Origin: an uncultured Oscillospiraceae bacterium
Lineage (GTDB): Bacteria; Bacillota; Clostridia; Oscillospirales; Oscillospiraceae
Reading direction: 5' to 3'
Length of the DNA: 6,073 bases
NCBI GenBank assembly: GCA_934668285.1
Contig: CAKUNB010000106.1
Location: 1 to 6,073, forward strand
Shown here piece after piece: positions 5,891 through 6,073 of the stretch. The notes under the pieces were generated by a model that had not been told where the DNA came from, did not search any database, and saw only the letters and a program-made list of their open reading frames with translations. The translations under genes were made by a program, and so were the position numbers. Every line of letters starts with the position of its first letter. Position 1 is the stretch's first letter.

Positions 5891-5996
5891 AAGAGTTGCA
5901 ATAAGCTATCGATGCAACAGTGCACGCCCAGATTTACTAGAAAACTCAAGCAAGCTGCCTGTGGCAGCTTGCCGTAGCTCCGCCCCTACCTCCAGC
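5891..5996. other. Spacer between the two 77-bp repeats, non-coding palindromes
   Basis: No gene is seen. GTTGCA (5895-5900) and TGCAAC (5913-5918) are inverted arms with a 12-nt centre. CAAGCTGCC (5951-5959) and GGCAGCTTG (5963-5971) form a perfect 9-bp stem with a TGT loop and no T-tract after it. Next, GTAGCTCCGCCCCTAC reads on the minus strand as GTAGGGGCGGAGCTAC, which recalls the CGTAGGGCG element near the left end of the window. This spacer is what a mobile insert or its remnant would occupy if the flanking repeats are attachment sites, but at about 107 bp it carries no coding capacity. Confidence 0.6.
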
Positions 5997-6073
5997 CGAA
6001 TCCAGTCACTCGGACCAAAAATGGACCGTCTCCTTTGGAGACGGTCCAAATTTTTGGCCGAGTGGCCGGATTC
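5997..6073 (+). repeat. 77-bp direct repeat, copy 2 (runs to window end)
   Basis: This is an exact copy of 5813-5889. It carries the last 21 nt of tRNA-Pro including CCA (5997-6017) but no tRNA body: the bases upstream do not form a T-stem, anticodon arm or acceptor strand, so it cannot make a tRNA. The repeat continues to the last base of the window and may be longer. Confidence 0.9.
6022..6055 (+). terminator. Second copy of the tRNA-Pro terminator
   Basis: The same 12-bp stem (6022-6033 with 6037-6048), TTT loop and T-tract (6049-6055) as at 5838-5871. No gene lies just before it, so it is probably carried along by the duplication. It would still stop any transcript that passes the first terminator. 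Confidence 0.8.

Noticed and set aside
5623..5949. 108-residue open frame on the minus strand
   Set aside because: It runs antisense through the tRNA gene and contains the peptide DWIRTSGLLNP, a known false protein produced by reading tRNA genes backwards. It also overlaps the end of the second exporter.

Overview
The window looks like chromosomal DNA from a moderately GC-rich, low-copy-repeat-laden member of the Firmicutes, most likely a gut Clostridia/Oscillospiraceae-type bacterium. This is inferred from the adjacent ybaB and recR genes, the strong AAGGAG-type ribosome binding sites, the MarR-plus-paired-ABC-exporter operon and the short palindromic repeats between genes. Taxonomy cannot be fixed from the sequence alone. 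All recognised genes lie on the + strand.

Region 1 (1-365) holds no credible gene. It is packed with small palindromes, including two inverted copies of a 27-nt hairpin element with the same architecture but different, fully compensated stem sequences, and a 12-bp direct repeat. A promoter at its right end drives region 2.

Region 2 (366-1318) is a two-gene unit: ybaB (nucleoid-associated protein) and recR (recombination mediator). They overlap by one base at TGATG, so they are probably translationally coupled. A REP-like inverted pair follows, then a strong intrinsic terminator at 1476-1517.

Region 3 (1567-5684) is a self-contained drug-efflux-type operon. A consensus promoter (TTGACA, 17 bp, TAAAAT) has its -10 box buried in a perfect 8-bp-armed inverted repeat. 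It is followed by a MarR-family regulator and two half-size ABC exporters. The regulator overlaps the first exporter by 7 nt, and the second exporter starts 13 nt after the first ends. The first exporter has a degenerate ATP site (Asp for the catalytic Glu, Gln for the switch His). The second has a normal Walker B and switch His but a variant signature (ISAGQ). Together they fit an asymmetric heterodimeric exporter of the LmrCD / TM287-288 / BmrCD type, probably repressed by the MarR protein until a ligand binds it. The transported substrate is unknown.

Region 4 (5685-6073) carries tRNA-Pro(GGG) with its own promoter, encoded CCA and an intrinsic terminator. No strong terminator separates the exporter operon from the tRNA. 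A 77-bp segment covering the last 21 nt of the tRNA, the terminator and about 18 nt beyond is repeated without mismatch 184 bp downstream, and the window ends inside that second copy. The segment is itself a long imperfect palindrome whose right arm is an inverted copy of the tRNA 3' end. This is the least ordinary part of the window. It could be an attachment-site scar of an integrating element, or a palindromic repeat that captured a tRNA end. No integrase is visible in the window.
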